NCBI GenBank assembly: GCA_003991915.1
Contig: RQTK01000002.1
Location: forward strand, 1,428,561-1,492,560
Direction: 5' to 3'
Length of the DNA stretch: 64,000 nt
Source of the DNA: Elysia chlorotica
Taxonomy: Eukaryota > Mollusca > Gastropoda > Plakobranchidae
The notes beneath the pieces were generated by a model, which was not told the origin of the DNA, made no database searches, and saw nothing but the letters and a program-made list of their open reading frames with translations. Positions 25,461 to 56,414 of this stretch are shown here, piece by piece. The translations under genes and the position numbers were made by a program. Position 1 is the first letter of the stretch, and every line of letters starts with the position of its first letter.

Positions 25461-26773
25461 GTAATGATAGTATTAGTGGTAGTAGTGATGGCGGTGGCAG
25501 TAGTGGTAGTAGTGGTGGTAATGTTAATAGTTTGGTGGCAATGATAGTAATAGTTGTACTGTATTAGTGGTAGCAGTAGTTGTAACAATAGAGATGTGAT
25601 TGTAGTGATAGGGGAAGTAGGAGTGGCAGTGGGGTTGGTAACAACAATGACATGGGTATTAATAAAAAGGGTAACGATAATCATAATGTAATAATTAGCA
25701 GCAAGATTTAAAAAAAAAAAAAATTAACTACTGCTGACGTAGTAGGAATGGCTATGGCGGGTAGGTGGTGATCGTAGGAGCTGCAATAGCCACAGTAATA
25801 TTGGGAATCGTGGAACAATATTTAATTAAAATACCAATAGGGTAATACCCCCAGTTTTAACTATACAGCCATACCAGCTGCACCTATTTCTTCAATCTCC
25901 CGTCTCACTTCTAAAAAGAAAATTAAATGTATTTATATAAACCTAACCTTACCCGCCCTCCTAGCACAGTTTGTCTTATCTGTCTCAACCTATCCTCCCT
26001 TTCCACTTTAGAACCTCCAAAATTAGGTAACCCCATACATAAGAGGACCAGCTTCGTAGTAATAGGATGAACCAGCATAGGATCTATCATGTCTTGCCTT
26101 CATCCTGAGCTTTTGTCTTCTGTCAACGCCACCTGTCGCCGTATAGGATCCCCCAGGGGAACCTAGGAGATGTTAAACCCGGAGAATGGTAGAGAATACT
26201 CTCCCTCCCTCTATAGAGAACATAATTTCTAAGCTCACTATTAATAATAGTATGACTATGAAGGGGAGGTTTAGGGAGGCACCTCTTGCAACAGCATGAC
26301 AATGCCATTTAGTGGTCTTAGTTTTAGTCTAAGGGTTAGAGTAGGTGGGAATAATGGTGCTCTCAGTCTCAACAGGCTATGTTCAAGGGGGTTGCCAAAA
26401 GATTTTTCATAAAATATTGTGATTGAGTGTTAGGAGGTGTGTCTGAAAAATACAAACATGAACGAACATAACTTCCGGTAAGCGGCTCTGGTCCTCAAAG
26501 ACGTTTACCTGAAGAGATGCCTGGAATCCAGACTTACCGCAATTTAACATTCGGTATATTTACATTTATAAAATTGATTGGATAAATGATGAGTGGAATT
26601 GTGCTGTTTTGTCTAAGTTGTCTAATACTGTAACTAAAGTGAGATAGATCAAGAATCTAGATCTAGGTCTAACGTCCGTTCCTTCATTCAACATTGAACC
26701 AATTTTAGTTACATTTCTTAAAATAAAATTCTTCGCTTACCCAAAAGTTATCCGCAAAAGAGGGCGACGACAT
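244..26773 (-). CDS. FCHO2: FCHO1/2-type F-BAR endocytic adaptor (22 coding exons, 3' end outside window)
   Basis: Coding exons in transcript order: 26741-26773, 22037-22128, 19565-19639, 18574-18715, 18171-18242, 17533-17613, 17307-17331, 16544-16623, 16103-16201, 15335-15431, 14920-15054, 13669-13686, 9670-9753, 7230-7305, 6771-6792, 5742-5793, 5492-5542, 5096-5226, 3593-3660, 3175-3341, 731-948, 244-440. They sum to 2015 nt (671 codons plus 2 nt) with phase kept at each junction. Seen: an F-BAR domain (about residues 1-265) with the family signature YHNMKHGQ; a polybasic run (about 345-365); the AP2-activator linker (about 378-455) with [21 protein letters not shown] and [10 protein letters not shown]; a proline/serine linker; and the start of the mu-homology domain ([17 protein letters not shown], from about 650). 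Known of the family: FCHO dimers bind curved PI(4,5)P2 membrane, open AP2, and recruit Eps15/intersectin through the muHD at nascent clathrin pits. Vertebrate FCHO1 and FCHO2 cannot be told apart here; invertebrates usually have one copy. Confidence 0.95.
731..948 (-). CDS. FCHO2: FCHO coding exon 21 (Pro/Ser linker)
   Basis: 72 codons of disordered linker, residues about 534-606, starting [10 protein letters not shown] and ending [14 protein letters not shown]. It includes [13 protein letters not shown], similar in kind to the PPPRPASRP segment of vertebrate FCHO2. CTTTCCAG acceptor, GTAATG donor. Confidence 0.88.
1820..1877. repeat. Inverted-repeat (hairpin) unit, copy 1 of a dispersed element
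   Basis: Arms 1820-1839 (CACCTGTCCATGGTAACCAC) and 1858-1877 (GTGGTCGCCATGGACAGGTG) are reverse complements at 18 of 20 positions with an 18-nt loop. Related sequence recurs at 10845-10952 and 17134-17195. Likely part of a non-autonomous DNA element (inference). Confidence 0.65.
2695..2793. repeat. Compound microsatellite (CTGT)n(CT)n
   Basis: About 15 CTGT units run into about 14 CT units. The surrounding 2400-2890 is strongly C/T-biased on the plus strand. Confidence 0.97.
3048..3141 (-). repeat. tRNA-derived SINE head (or tRNA-like pseudogene)
   Basis: On the minus strand GGAGCTTAGTGGTCTAGTGG resembles a pol III A box. About 60 nt later GAGGGTTCTAATCCC resembles a B box (GGTTCRANTCC). 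Too long and poorly foldable for a normal tRNA without an intron, so a SINE head is more likely. It lies just downstream of the exon 20 donor. Confidence 0.5.
3175..3341 (-). CDS. FCHO2: FCHO coding exon 20 (clathrin-box-like linker)
   Basis: Encodes [18 protein letters not shown] and then a Thr/Pro/Ser-rich stretch, residues about 478-533. LLSLD at about 484-488 fits the clathrin-box consensus (L-hydrophobic-x-hydrophobic-D/E). TTTTCTAG acceptor, GTAAGC donor. Confidence 0.88.
3532..3565. repeat. A18-G16 homopolymer pair
   Basis: Eighteen A followed directly by sixteen G, within the intron just downstream of exon 19. On the transcribed strand this is C16T18. Confidence 0.95.
3593..3660 (-). 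CDS. FCHO2: FCHO coding exon 19 (basic/serine linker)
   Basis: Encodes [20 protein letters not shown] and TLE, residues 456-478. Two basic clusters resemble a bipartite nuclear-localisation or phosphoinositide-contact patch (inference). TTATCAG acceptor; GTGAGT donor at 3592. Confidence 0.85.
4869..4917. repeat. GA-rich microsatellite
   Basis: Imperfect (GA)n within the intron between exons 18 and 19; no coding sequence seen in 3661-5095. Confidence 0.85.
5096..5226 (-). CDS. FCHO2: FCHO coding exon 18 (end of AP2-activator region)
   Basis: Residues about 412-455: [18 protein letters not shown], then [16 protein letters not shown]. These match the family KKYRIEIKP and LDELKVSIGNITLSP motifs. 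GTAAGT donor. Confidence 0.95.
5492..5542 (-). CDS. FCHO2: FCHO coding exon 17 (acidic/serine AP2-activator segment)
   Basis: Encodes [17 protein letters not shown], residues about 395-411. Matches the conserved FYSS(S)DSDSE acidic segment with casein-kinase-2-like serines. CCAG acceptor, GTTGGT donor. Confidence 0.93.
5742..5793 (-). CDS. FCHO2: FCHO coding exon 16 (AP2-activator motif)
   Basis: Encodes [17 protein letters not shown], residues about 378-395. The DEEGYSI(R/K)PE motif is a hallmark of the FCHO AP2-activating linker. TTCACAG acceptor; the donor is a weak-looking GTATCC, chosen because it gives the right phase into exon 17. Confidence 0.93.
6276..6351. repeat. Three tandem 25-bp units
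   Basis: Units start at 6276, 6301 and 6326. Each carries AGTCATTCTCATATATTT; they differ at one or two positions. Minisatellite in intron 15. Confidence 0.9.
6771..6792 (-). CDS. FCHO2: FCHO coding exon 15 (22-nt microexon)
   Basis: Encodes VDAESQDG together with the last two nucleotides of exon 14. TTTTTTAG acceptor and GTAAGT donor. The phases of exons 14 and 16 require exactly this length. Confidence 0.82.
7230..7305 (-). CDS. FCHO2: FCHO coding exon 14 (polybasic stretch)
   Basis: Encodes [17 protein letters not shown] followed by KKDKDVES, about residues 345-370. The end (KDKDVESV, then DAES in exon 15) aligns with vertebrate FCHO2 KDAESVE...DADS, which places the exon. TTCTCAG acceptor, GTAAGT donor. 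The lysine run is a candidate PI(4,5)P2/AP2-contacting polybasic tail (inference). Confidence 0.88.
7306..9669 (-). other. FCHO intron 13, nothing recognised
   Basis: About 2.4 kb of AT-rich intron with scattered A and T runs. No splice-bounded open segment with homology was found. An alternative linker exon here cannot be excluded. Confidence 0.5.
9670..9753 (-). CDS. FCHO2: FCHO coding exon 13 (linker, probable cassette)
   Basis: 84 nt in phase 1, encoding [18 protein letters not shown] and then SVKLRVSRT, a Ser/Pro stretch followed by a basic patch. TTTTCAG acceptor, GTAATC donor. Frame-neutral, so it could be alternatively spliced. Higher GC than the flanking intron supports coding. Confidence 0.75.
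10845..10952. repeat. Dispersed GTGGTCxCxATGGxCAG unit, copy 2
   Basis: Contains GCAGGTGGTCACTATGGGCA and then GTGGTCGCCATGGACAGGTG in direct orientation, ending GGTTCGACTGTA. The core is identical to the right arm at 1858-1877. Such motifs are common interspersed repeats in marine invertebrate genomes (from memory, not checked). Confidence 0.6.
11560..11819. other. CpG-dense patch in FCHO intron 12
   Basis: About twenty CpGs in 260 bp, against very few in the flanking intron. It reads open for 83 codons on the minus strand (11568-11819). It also carries a phase-compatible acceptor (TTAATAG at 11820) leading to a 43-codon frame that stops at 11689. No homology recognised. Candidates: internal promoter, alternative exon or inserted fragment. 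Confidence 0.4.
13669..13686 (-). CDS. FCHO2: FCHO coding exon 12 (18-nt microexon, probable cassette)
   Basis: A TTTCTCTTACAG acceptor and GTAAAG donor enclose 18 nt encoding DPAPFT in phase 1. The length is a multiple of three, so inclusion or skipping keeps the frame. Called from splice sites and phase only; there is no recognisable homology. Confidence 0.55.
13687..14919 (-). other. FCHO intron 11, nothing recognised
   Basis: AT-rich. Open segments at 13945-14283 lack splice-phase support or homology to FCHO. Confidence 0.5.
14920..15054 (-). CDS. FCHO2: FCHO coding exon 11 (post-F-BAR linker)
   Basis: Residues about 266-311. VVLEFVEPD corresponds to the family GLIEFEE motif. Then a low-complexity linker with [25 protein letters not shown] acceptor, GTGAGT donor, phase 1 at both ends. 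Confidence 0.9.
15335..15431 (-). CDS. FCHO2: FCHO coding exon 10 (end of F-BAR)
   Basis: Encodes about residues 234-266: [18 protein letters not shown], then [13 protein letters not shown]. The GTGxEKPG/GTGKERPG motif closes the F-BAR domain in FCHO proteins. GTAGAA donor. Confidence 0.94.
15603..15623. repeat. G21 homopolymer
   Basis: Twenty-one consecutive G on the plus strand, in FCHO intron 9. Confidence 0.95.
15808..15930. repeat. (TA)n/(GA)n microsatellite with higher-order unit
   Basis: A short TA run followed by GA-rich sequence in which GAGGACGAGAGGGAGAG recurs, showing a higher-order repeat of about 42 bp. Confidence 0.9.
16103..16201 (-). CDS. FCHO2: FCHO coding exon 9 (F-BAR)
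   Basis: 33 codons, phase 0 at both ends, residues 201-233 ([18 protein letters not shown]...[14 protein letters not shown]). Matches the FQDIEETHLIHIKEIIGS segment. The donor is GTTGGT rather than GTAAGT. Confidence 0.93.
16544..16623 (-). CDS. FCHO2: FCHO coding exon 8 (F-BAR)
   Basis: Encodes about residues 174-200 ([20 protein letters not shown]...GSCH). The acceptor pyrimidine tract is an unusual T17 run preceded by a TA dinucleotide repeat (16629-16669), so an unstable microsatellite sits right at a splice acceptor. GTAAGT donor. Confidence 0.94.
16629..16669. repeat. A17(TA)12 tract at the exon 8 acceptor
   Basis: Read on the minus strand this supplies the T-rich polypyrimidine tract of the FCHO exon 8 acceptor. 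Confidence 0.95.
17134..17195. repeat. Dispersed hairpin unit, copy 3 (degenerate)
   Basis: ACCTGGCCATGGCAACTCCA followed by AAGATCAC, then CTCTGGTCATGGACAGTACC. Aligns with the 1820-1877 copy, including the shared AAGATCA loop. Confidence 0.6.
17307..17331 (-). CDS. FCHO2: FCHO coding exon 7 (25-nt microexon, F-BAR)
   Basis: Encodes AEGKYKKA plus one nucleotide, about residues 166-174. Joined to exon 8 it reads [19 protein letters not shown], matching the KSKKATDTYKLYVEKYA region of the family. Its 25 nt cannot be skipped without a frameshift, so it should be constitutive. Confidence 0.9.
17533..17613 (-). CDS. FCHO2: FCHO coding exon 6 (F-BAR)
   Basis: 27 codons, phase 0 at both ends, residues 139-165 ([18 protein letters not shown] and on). 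Charged heptad-like helix. CTAG acceptor, GTACTT donor. Confidence 0.92.
18171..18242 (-). CDS. FCHO2: FCHO coding exon 5 (F-BAR)
   Basis: 24 codons, phase 0 at both ends, residues 115-138 ([17 protein letters not shown]). Matches the vertebrate segment LEAVQTIQSITQALQK. GTAATT donor. Confidence 0.93.
18574..18715 (-). CDS. FCHO2: FCHO coding exon 4 (F-BAR)
   Basis: Encodes about residues 67-114: [18 protein letters not shown], then [19 protein letters not shown]. This is the long helix 2 of the F-BAR dimer. TTCAG acceptor, GTGATG donor. Confidence 0.95.
19565..19639 (-). CDS. FCHO2: FCHO coding exon 3 (F-BAR)
   Basis: Encodes about residues 42-67, containing [16 protein letters not shown], the counterpart of the vertebrate IEEAYSRSMTKLAKSA segment. 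CCCACAG acceptor, GTAAGT donor. Confidence 0.93.
19640..22036 (-). other. FCHO intron 2
   Basis: About 2.4 kb of AT-rich intron. Holds the 82-bp tandem duplication at 20479-20634; no coding sequence seen. Confidence 0.6.
20479..20634. repeat. 82-bp tandem duplication
   Basis: The unit starting CCCTGCCTAAGGAAACTGAG at 20479 repeats at 20561. The copies look identical through 20634, so the duplication is recent or an assembly artefact. Confidence 0.93.
22037..22128 (-). CDS. FCHO2: FCHO coding exon 2 (F-BAR helix 1)
   Basis: TTTTTCAG acceptor, in phase 0, GTAAAC donor. Encodes residues 12-42, including [18 protein letters not shown], the near-invariant FCHO motif on the first F-BAR helix. Confidence 0.95.
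22562..23051. other. Assembly gap (490 N)
   Basis: Run of N in FCHO intron 1, preceded by a CT microsatellite (TCTGTCTCTCTCTCTCCT). This suggests the assembly broke on a simple repeat. Apparent open frames across it are artefacts. Confidence 0.99.
24405..24600 (+). mobile_element. Possible 3' coding remnant of a non-LTR retrotransposon (LINE)
   Basis: An open segment reads [20 protein letters not shown] and ends with [15 protein letters not shown] before a stop at 24591-24593. An HxxxxCP motif followed by a hydrophobic helix and a stop resembles the C-terminal tail of LINE reverse-transcriptase ORFs (the TxEHxLxxCPxY type). Short and degenerate, so this is a resemblance only. C-rich and TATT-rich sequence follows. 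Confidence 0.35.
25130..25690. repeat. Degenerate trinucleotide tract (GGT/AAT/GAT)
   Basis: About 550 bp built almost wholly of TGG/AAT/GAT/AGT triplets, including a pure (AAT)n run near 25423-25457. Apparent open frames through it are low complexity, not genes. Confidence 0.9.
25700..26740 (-). other. FCHO intron 1 (5' part), nothing recognised
   Basis: Unremarkable intron adjacent to the exon 1 donor. A TCTAGATCTAGG palindrome is present near 26655-26670. Confidence 0.5.
26741..26773 (-). CDS. FCHO2: FCHO coding exon 1 (start codon)
   Basis: ATG at 26773-26771. The exon encodes [11 protein letters not shown] and ends at a GTAAGC donor in phase 0. FADNFW, continued by GPKNNG in exon 2, matches the family N-terminus (F-x-E/D-N-F-W-G-x-K-N-x-G). 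That match fixes the start although the exon is only 33 nt. Intron 1 is about 4.6 kb and contains the N gap. Confidence 0.9.
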
Positions 26774-27253
26774 TTTTATTAATCGTTTTCAATCAACTAC
26801 ATTTGCTAACGAATCCATTGAAAACAAAAAGAAATAGATCTATTGATCCATATGACCATCTCTGTTTCGCCTAAGCATAAAACTGTAAGCTAGTAATTAT
26901 AGAGATAAGCTTACAGACTGCTTCAGATGGCGTTTATTTTGGCCTGTCGCGCATGACCATGGGGAGATAAGTTATGATTTCGCGATTTGCCTTTTTCTAG
27001 AGGTTTTGGGTCAAAACAGTTTTAAAACATGTAAATTGATTAGAATTATTTTAGTAGTTATCTCTACTCCTGGTCAGAAAAGTGTATCTCTTTAAAAAAA
27101 AAAGACCCTAATGCCCGGTAGTTCAATCGAGTAATACTCTCGATTAAACAAGAAACCGTAGATACCTTGAATTGATTAATTTTTCGAACCCAATTTTTTC
27201 CTTCTTTCGAAGACAGTCTTGTTGAAACCCACAGATCATAGGTGAGATTATTA

Positions 27254-27317
<64 letters not shown>

Positions 27318-27600
27318 TGTCATTATTTTTTTACTGTTAAAACAAGTATCATTTTTGTAACCTTTAGAATTTTTACCAAGAAAATTATCACCCTGGCATA
27401 TTCAATTTTTCAGGAAGAGACTGAAAACGAAAGAGAAAGTTCACCTACAATATTTAGTACACTGTGCAGTGTGCAGTGAGCAGCGTTGAATGGTCGTGGC
27501 CGACGAATGCATGAATTTTCACAATACGCTACTGCATAATTATTAGCATTCTGGTGGATCTTTGGAAGAATATCCACTCTAGAAACTTATGAACAGGTAA
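26774..27600. promoter_or_regulatory. Candidate bidirectional promoter / 5' UTR region of FCHO and WDR36
   Basis: Lies between the FCHO start codon (minus, 26773) and the WDR36 side (plus). AAACTTATGAACAG|GTAAAT at about 27583-27600 is a fair donor for a WDR36 5' non-coding exon, pairing with the acceptor just upstream of the WDR36 ATG. No TATA box can be assigned. A long (ATT)n run (27249-27317) interrupts the region. Confidence 0.35.
27249..27317. repeat. (ATT)n microsatellite
   Basis: About 22 TTA/ATT units in the region between the two divergent genes. Confidence 0.96.
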
Positions 27601-27739
27601 ATTATATTTTTACGGTTTTTATTACCACCATTTAGACAGAAATATGGCACTCCTTGAGTTTATGGTCCCTAGCCTGTAGTCGATCAAATGGGTGGCCGTG
27701 CGGAATTCGATAAGTAAAATTGAATACAATACCAACCAG

Positions 27740-27770
27740 ACGTATCTAGATCTAGATCTAGATCTACTCC
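27740..27770. repeat. (TAGATC)n palindromic hexamer run
   Basis: ATCTAGATCTAGATCTAGAT is the longest run of a motif scattered through the window (near 2205, 2310, 2360, 2522, 2884, 10250, 11120-11230, 26655, 28206, 37558). Confidence 0.9.
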
Positions 27771-28010
27771 CTGTCTTTTTATTAAATATAATTTTTCATT
27801 TAAAATTGAATGAAAAACTTGCCAGCTGTACTCACTATCTTTTTTTAAATTATTGTATTGTCATGATTTGATTGTAATTTGTTTTCAATTGCTTAAAGTT
27901 AAACACAGTGCAGGCTGGGAAGGGGAGGGAACAAACATATTAAACATACTCACACTCTGGGAGGGAACAAGCATACTAAACACACTCACACTCGCTTGCT
28001 CTGTCTGTCT

Positions 28011-28017
28011 CTTTCTC

Positions 28018-28058
<41 letters not shown>

Positions 28059-28064
28059 CTCTCC
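28011..28064. repeat. (CT)n microsatellite
   Basis: Followed by CTCCACAG at 28061-28068, which could act as a splice acceptor for a 5' UTR exon of WDR36; no further support seen. Confidence 0.95.
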
Positions 28065-28857
28065 ACAGGTGGACTTACTCTGGTGTAATCGAATCCTACC
28101 CTCGCTCCTCGAATTCCGCCCACCCACCCATTTGATCACCCACAGGTTTGGGACGACAAAACTTAAGGAGTACCAGAAATATTGTGATAGATACATTCTA
28201 GACATCTTTTTTAACTGTTTATATCTATTCTAGATTTAGATTAAATCGAAAATATAGGGGGCCTCTAAAACTAAATCTAGATCAAGTTATATTTCATTTA
28301 AAATAACTTTAAAAGAATATTTAGAATATGCTTTTAAAAGGCTTAATACAAGTCTTGTAAACATGAAGTTGTAAAAAATTCAAAGATCTAGTTAAGAGGC
28401 AGGCACAGCTTTCTATTTCTATCAAAGCATTATTCTCAATTTATATTAAGGTAATGTATTAACCCTTTTCTGTGTAATACGGCCAAATTCGGCTAAAAAA
28501 AATTCCATAGTCTCCTTTATTACCCGACACCTGGCCAGTATTCAAACCGGGCAGATATGGCCTGGAGGTTTCCCTTCAGCAGTGTGATCTATTTTGGGTT
28601 GAATTTGACTAGATCAGTTAAAAATAGATCTAAACTTTGTAATCGTTGTATATATATCACATTGTTATTCCTGGCCCAGAATAACACAGAATTTGCCACT
28701 GAGGCAGCTCTTGCAAGCATAAGGGTTGAGCAGTCTTTCAATACGCCTGTTCTAGACTAGACCTAGCTTTGGGTTCGAACTAAAACTTGTTTCTTTTTAT
28801 TTGTATGATGATTGCTGATATTTATATGGTACAGAGCTGGACTATGAATTTAAAGTG

Positions 28858-29742
28858 GAAAAAAGCGGTGACACCAAAGATTTGAATCTTGGACCTCCTG
28901 CTCCTCAGTGCCGAGCACTGGAGACTGAGCTATCTTTATGCCCCTACCAAGCCAAAGCTAATAATATTTAATTTAGATCTACATCTCACGAATTTCTGTA
29001 CAAATATTAGGCCAGATTTTTTGCCACCTGCCGAGTATCTTACCGTCTGCTTGAAAAGGCAGGTCACATGAGGCGGTAATGATCAAAGATTAGATTTAAG
29101 CGAGGCACTGACAGTTACAGTACTTGCTGGCCTGCTATCCAAATAATCTAATTACGGTGTAAAAGTGAACCAATTACAATTACAAACAAACATTCACAGG
29201 AATAGAACAGGCATCAGTTCAGCATGCAATGTAGCCAGCGCCTCTTTCACATCAGTGTATGTGTGTCTGTCTGCCATTTTGTCTCGTGGGGCGGCGTTTG
29301 ACACTTCTGTGTGAATCAGTCAAAGCTTGGCTTTCATCACCTTCACCTACCTCAATGGTCCAACCATCTTTATACACGGGGACTAAACACCAACAGGTTA
29401 CCCAAGATATCTGCAGGGGGTATCTTGATCCTTCCTCAGCCCTCTCCTTTCTTAGAGATCCAGGCCATCATCAGTGATATAACTGTCATAATGTGAGAAT
29501 CCTCCAAACTATTCATTGATTTCGTTGGTTAACCCTTTAAAATCATGTACACCCATTCACAAGTTTTTCGCATGATAGAAAAATGATCAATAAAAAGGGT
29601 ATGAAGGCCCACTACTAGTGGTAGTTTGTTGGCACCCCGCAGTACCCAGTTGGGAAGTGCTTGGCCAGTGAGGTAGCTGCAAGCAGAGCCAGTAGTTCTT
29701 TCACAGGGTGCAGCCAGCTGGCGTGCCGCGCTTTATGGGTTA
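28858..29742. mobile_element. Large dispersed repeat, copy A (tRNA-like segment)
   Basis: Matches copy B (54662-55437) along its length in the same orientation. Shared blocks include AAAGATTTGAA, TTGGACCTCCTGCTCCTCAG, CTGAGCTATCTTTA and TTGACACTTCT. Near its left end, on the minus strand, GATAGCTCAGTCTCCAG and AAGATTCAAATC resemble pol III A and B boxes, suggesting a tRNA-derived SINE or composite. Copy A carries about 100 bp more near its right end. Confidence 0.8.
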
Positions 29743-30174
29743 ATTATAATAGTGCTCTATACTTAGAGCCTGGACTAAAACTAGGCCATTAGTGTTGGTA
29801 TTAAAATCACACTGATAAATTTTCCACACTATTCATGGAAAAAAGTTGTAGTAATCCATATCTCCACTTATTATTTTTATCTCTACATTGCCAGTTTTAG
29901 ACAAAAATGGCCAAGCAGTTATTTGTCAATGTGTTCTTATAAAACTGTATCCCAGTGCTGAGAACCATCTTTGTTTTCTCTTGGCAATTAATATTTAAGT
30001 TTTTTGTTCAGAAATTTTGAAACATTTTAAAAAGACTGTTTGTATACTAGAAACTCGAAGGATAACCATACAGTTTTTATCACTTATTTTTTTTTAAACA
30101 AAACAAAAATACTTCAAATTTGCGATGCTATGAAAATCTTGAATTTTTGTATCTTTCTTTTACAGGCAGGCAAA

Positions 30175-53381
<23,207 letters not shown>

Positions 53382-53548
53382 TTTGGTCATTTTTGTTTTC
53401 TCATATTACATTGTGGTTCTATAATTGTTGCATTGATCATGCCTGATAAGTAATATTACTCTGATTTTTTTTTAATGGTTGATATCATTGGATTATGCCT
53501 CTTTTTTTTTTAGAATATTCATTGTTCTTTTATCCAGCAACAATTAAA

Positions 53549-53640
53549 AATAAAACTGTGTTGGCAGTTATTTTATGAGGAGGAAAATGTGACTCAAAAC
53601 CCATAAGTACCATTAAATGCATACTGAGAAATGCAATAAA
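53549..53640 (+). terminator. WDR36: Candidate poly(A) signals of WDR36
   Basis: AATAAA at 53549-53554 and again at 53635-53640, about 170 and 255 nt after the stop codon. Either would give a short 3' UTR. Confidence 0.5.
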
Positions 53641-54661
53641 TATATGTATCACTCATATCAATCTTGTATGTTGTTATCTTATCAATATTTGTATATTCCC
53701 TTTTGAAAGATAATCATATTTGTGTCGATCTATAGCCATCAATGGTGATAAAAGAGCATCAAGTACATACAATACGTAGTTTTGCCTAAAAGCTGTGCCA
53801 CTTTCCTTCTGCTGTATCAGCATGTTTTCAACATACTTTTTTTACTAGAGAGTTTTTAAGAAAATGATTCAATTGAATGTTCTGTATAAAGTCACATAAC
53901 TTAGGAAGAAGAAAACTCAACATACATTTATAACATAAAAGGTTTATAAAGAAGAACATGTATGGAATCATTAATTGTATCTACAACCGCATCAGTAATA
54001 CAAGTAATGAAATACATGTAGCAGCAACAACAGCAATAATAGTACACTAGAATTTTATAATGCAAGACGTTCAGCTATGGGTGACTGCGTGTGAAAAAAT
54101 GGGGTGTGGCATGACTGTTCACCTGGTTAACTGATGCTTTGACTCTGAGTGTACTCTGTTATCAGTGAATTTTTGTCTTATTGTTTCTATGTATAAGTTC
54201 ATGAAACAATATATGAGAAGTTGATTAATTTCACTATCATGTTCGTTTGTGCCTTTTAATAATCATTTATTACTAATCGTGTGGGAGGAATAAAGAAGCC
54301 AGTTATTACTTTTTTTCCTGCAGGTTATCACAATGAAACTTCTTTAATTTTAAATAGCTGTGGGTGTGGTATGTTTCATTTCGGATCCTTTTTTACATAT
54401 ATGGAACAGCATTCCATCTGTGTGCATGTGTCTCTTGACTAAAAGGGTTATGTGTCTAGAACCCTTGTAGCCCCATTGAAAGTTATACAATACAGAAATG
54501 GAAAAATCAGCTGAGGATCAAAACTATTGGCGTCCTACTCGTCAATCCAGAGCACTAATGCTATAGATATCTGGCGCCTTATATTGCTAAAATGCCATCT
54601 TCAAAAAATTTAATGTCCCATAGATTTCCTACAGAGATGGGCTAAAAAAAAGTGGGTGGGT

Positions 54662-55437
54662 GGAAAAAAGGGCAACTCCAAAGATTTGAACCTTGGACCT
54701 CCTGCTCCTCAGTCCCGAACACTGGAGACTGAGCTATCTTTACGCCCCTACCAAGCAAAAGCTAGTAATATTTCATTTAAATCTACATCCCACGAATTTC
54801 TAGAAAAATATCAGACCAAATTTTTGGGCACCTGTCGAGTATTGCACAATCTGCTTGAGAACGCAGGCCACGTGATGCGGTAATTATCAAAGATTATCAA
54901 GCAAAGCAGACGCGTCAGCCTATTATCTAAGTAAACTCAGTACAGTGTAAAAGTGAGCCAATTGCAATTACAAGCCCACAGTCATACGAATAGAACAGGC
55001 CAGAGTTCAACATGCTATGTGGCCAGCGCCTGTTTCATATCAGTGTGTGTGTCTGTCTGTCTTTGTGTCTCGTGGTGCTGCGTTTGACACTTCTATGTGA
55101 ATCAGTCAAAGCATGGCTTTCATTACCATCTTCCCCTACTTCAATGGTCCAACCGTCTTTATACACCGGAACTAAACACTGCCAGATTACTCAAGATCCC
55201 TACAGGGGGTATTTTGCTCTTCCTCAGCCCTTTCCTTTCATAGAGATTCAGGCTCTCATCAGTGATATAACCGTCATATTACCTCATAATGTGACAGGGA
55301 GGCTGAGAATTCTCCCGACTATTTATTGATTTAATTGGTTAACCCTATAAGAGCATGTACACCCATTCACGAGTTTCTCGCGTGATAGAAAAAGGAAGAG
55401 TAAAGGCAGTCTACTGGCGCGCCACGCTTTATGGTTA
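54662..55437. mobile_element. Large dispersed repeat, copy B
   Basis: Second copy of the 28858-29742 element, same orientation, about 26 kb apart. Shared translated phrases (LTLLCESVKAWLS, MVQPSLYTGTKH) show that both copies keep similar sequence, but each open frame is short and probably not coding. Lies between WDR36 and the orphan gene. Confidence 0.8.
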
Positions 55438-55927
55438 AGATGCAGACTATGTTATAGGTAATGATTACACATGCTACTTTTATTGAATATCAAAATGCTA
55501 TTCTATATCAACCGTATTAAACTGCATTTGTGTCAAGTATAATAAATAAATACACCAGTAAGTCTTTTATTATTTTACCATTAATTTCTAGATTTAAACC
55601 ACAAAATTCATGGGGATTGTTACATATATGCATTTTTTACTTCCACAATGAGTCTGAATTATCTTTAGATCATTTAAGATAAGGTTAGTGTAGAATTAGT
55701 TTTCAACAAACCAGATGTGTCAGCAAGCTCATATTAAAAGTTGCTTACTTAAAAACTAAATAACATTTAAACTGAAAAGAATCTTAAGTGGGCAAAGAAT
55801 TATTGTTCTACCACATCCCGTAACTCGGATAGCTGATATCATGCACAGTAGTAGAAGTGGTCTAAAGAGCAGTCACACTCAGTCCTTCAACCAACCATGC
55901 ATCCAAAAGAAAACCATCAAAAACTAA

Positions 55928-56197
55928 CTACATGTAGTTTGTTGCGTCCGAGATCTTTGTGATGCCAAGTGTGCACAGGATTTCAATATATTGTTGTTTT
56001 GGAGTTAAGTGTGAAGACAAGGGCAAACATTTTTTCATATTTTGTTTTGATAGTTGATTGAGAAGTTCAACTGCGGACGTCCTACTGCTGGAATAGGGTA
56101 TACCTTTGAATCCAAACATAATTCTGTAGTTCCAGTTTGCATTAGCACTGGCTAAGGCAATAATGCTGTTCGTGAGGGAGGAATGAAGACTGAACAA
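55928..56197 (-). other. Open frame of 89 codons in the 3' flank of the orphan gene
   Basis: Starts MFSLHSSLTNSIIALASANA and ends KISDATNYM. Mixed, non-repetitive composition. It begins beside the AATAAA signal assigned to the orphan gene, so it is either 3' UTR or flank, or a separate small gene. No family recognised. Confidence 0.2.
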
Positions 56198-56203
56198 TTT
56201 ATT
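56198..56203 (-). terminator. Candidate poly(A) signal of the orphan gene
   Basis: AATAAA on the minus strand (TTTATT on plus), about 210 nt after the stop codon at 56415. Confidence 0.4.
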
Positions 56204-56414
56204 TGCATCTCATGTATCATGTGTATCAGTACAGTACAAGCCGTATAAAGAGTAAACGATGCACTTAAGCTCACCAATTCCCGTTGTCCGTTGCACTTCA
56301 TACCGGTTGTGGTCAGATGCACCATCTCTCCTTAGTTTTTGTTGGATTTTTACTATCACTTAGGTCAGTGATTAGATGGCTCTGCTTCTTTTTTATATGA
56401 CAATCATTCTGGGC

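Noticed and set aside
25031-25684. Two minus-strand open frames rich in Leu or Thr/Ile
   Set aside because: They follow the degenerate trinucleotide tract; no domain and no splice-phase relation to FCHO.
25130-25690. CRISPR-like or satellite array
   Set aside because: No fixed repeat and spacer pattern; only degenerate triplets, in a eukaryotic genome.
27853-28233. 126-codon plus frame and 106-codon minus frame
   Set aside because: Overlapping shadows across a CT microsatellite; no homology.
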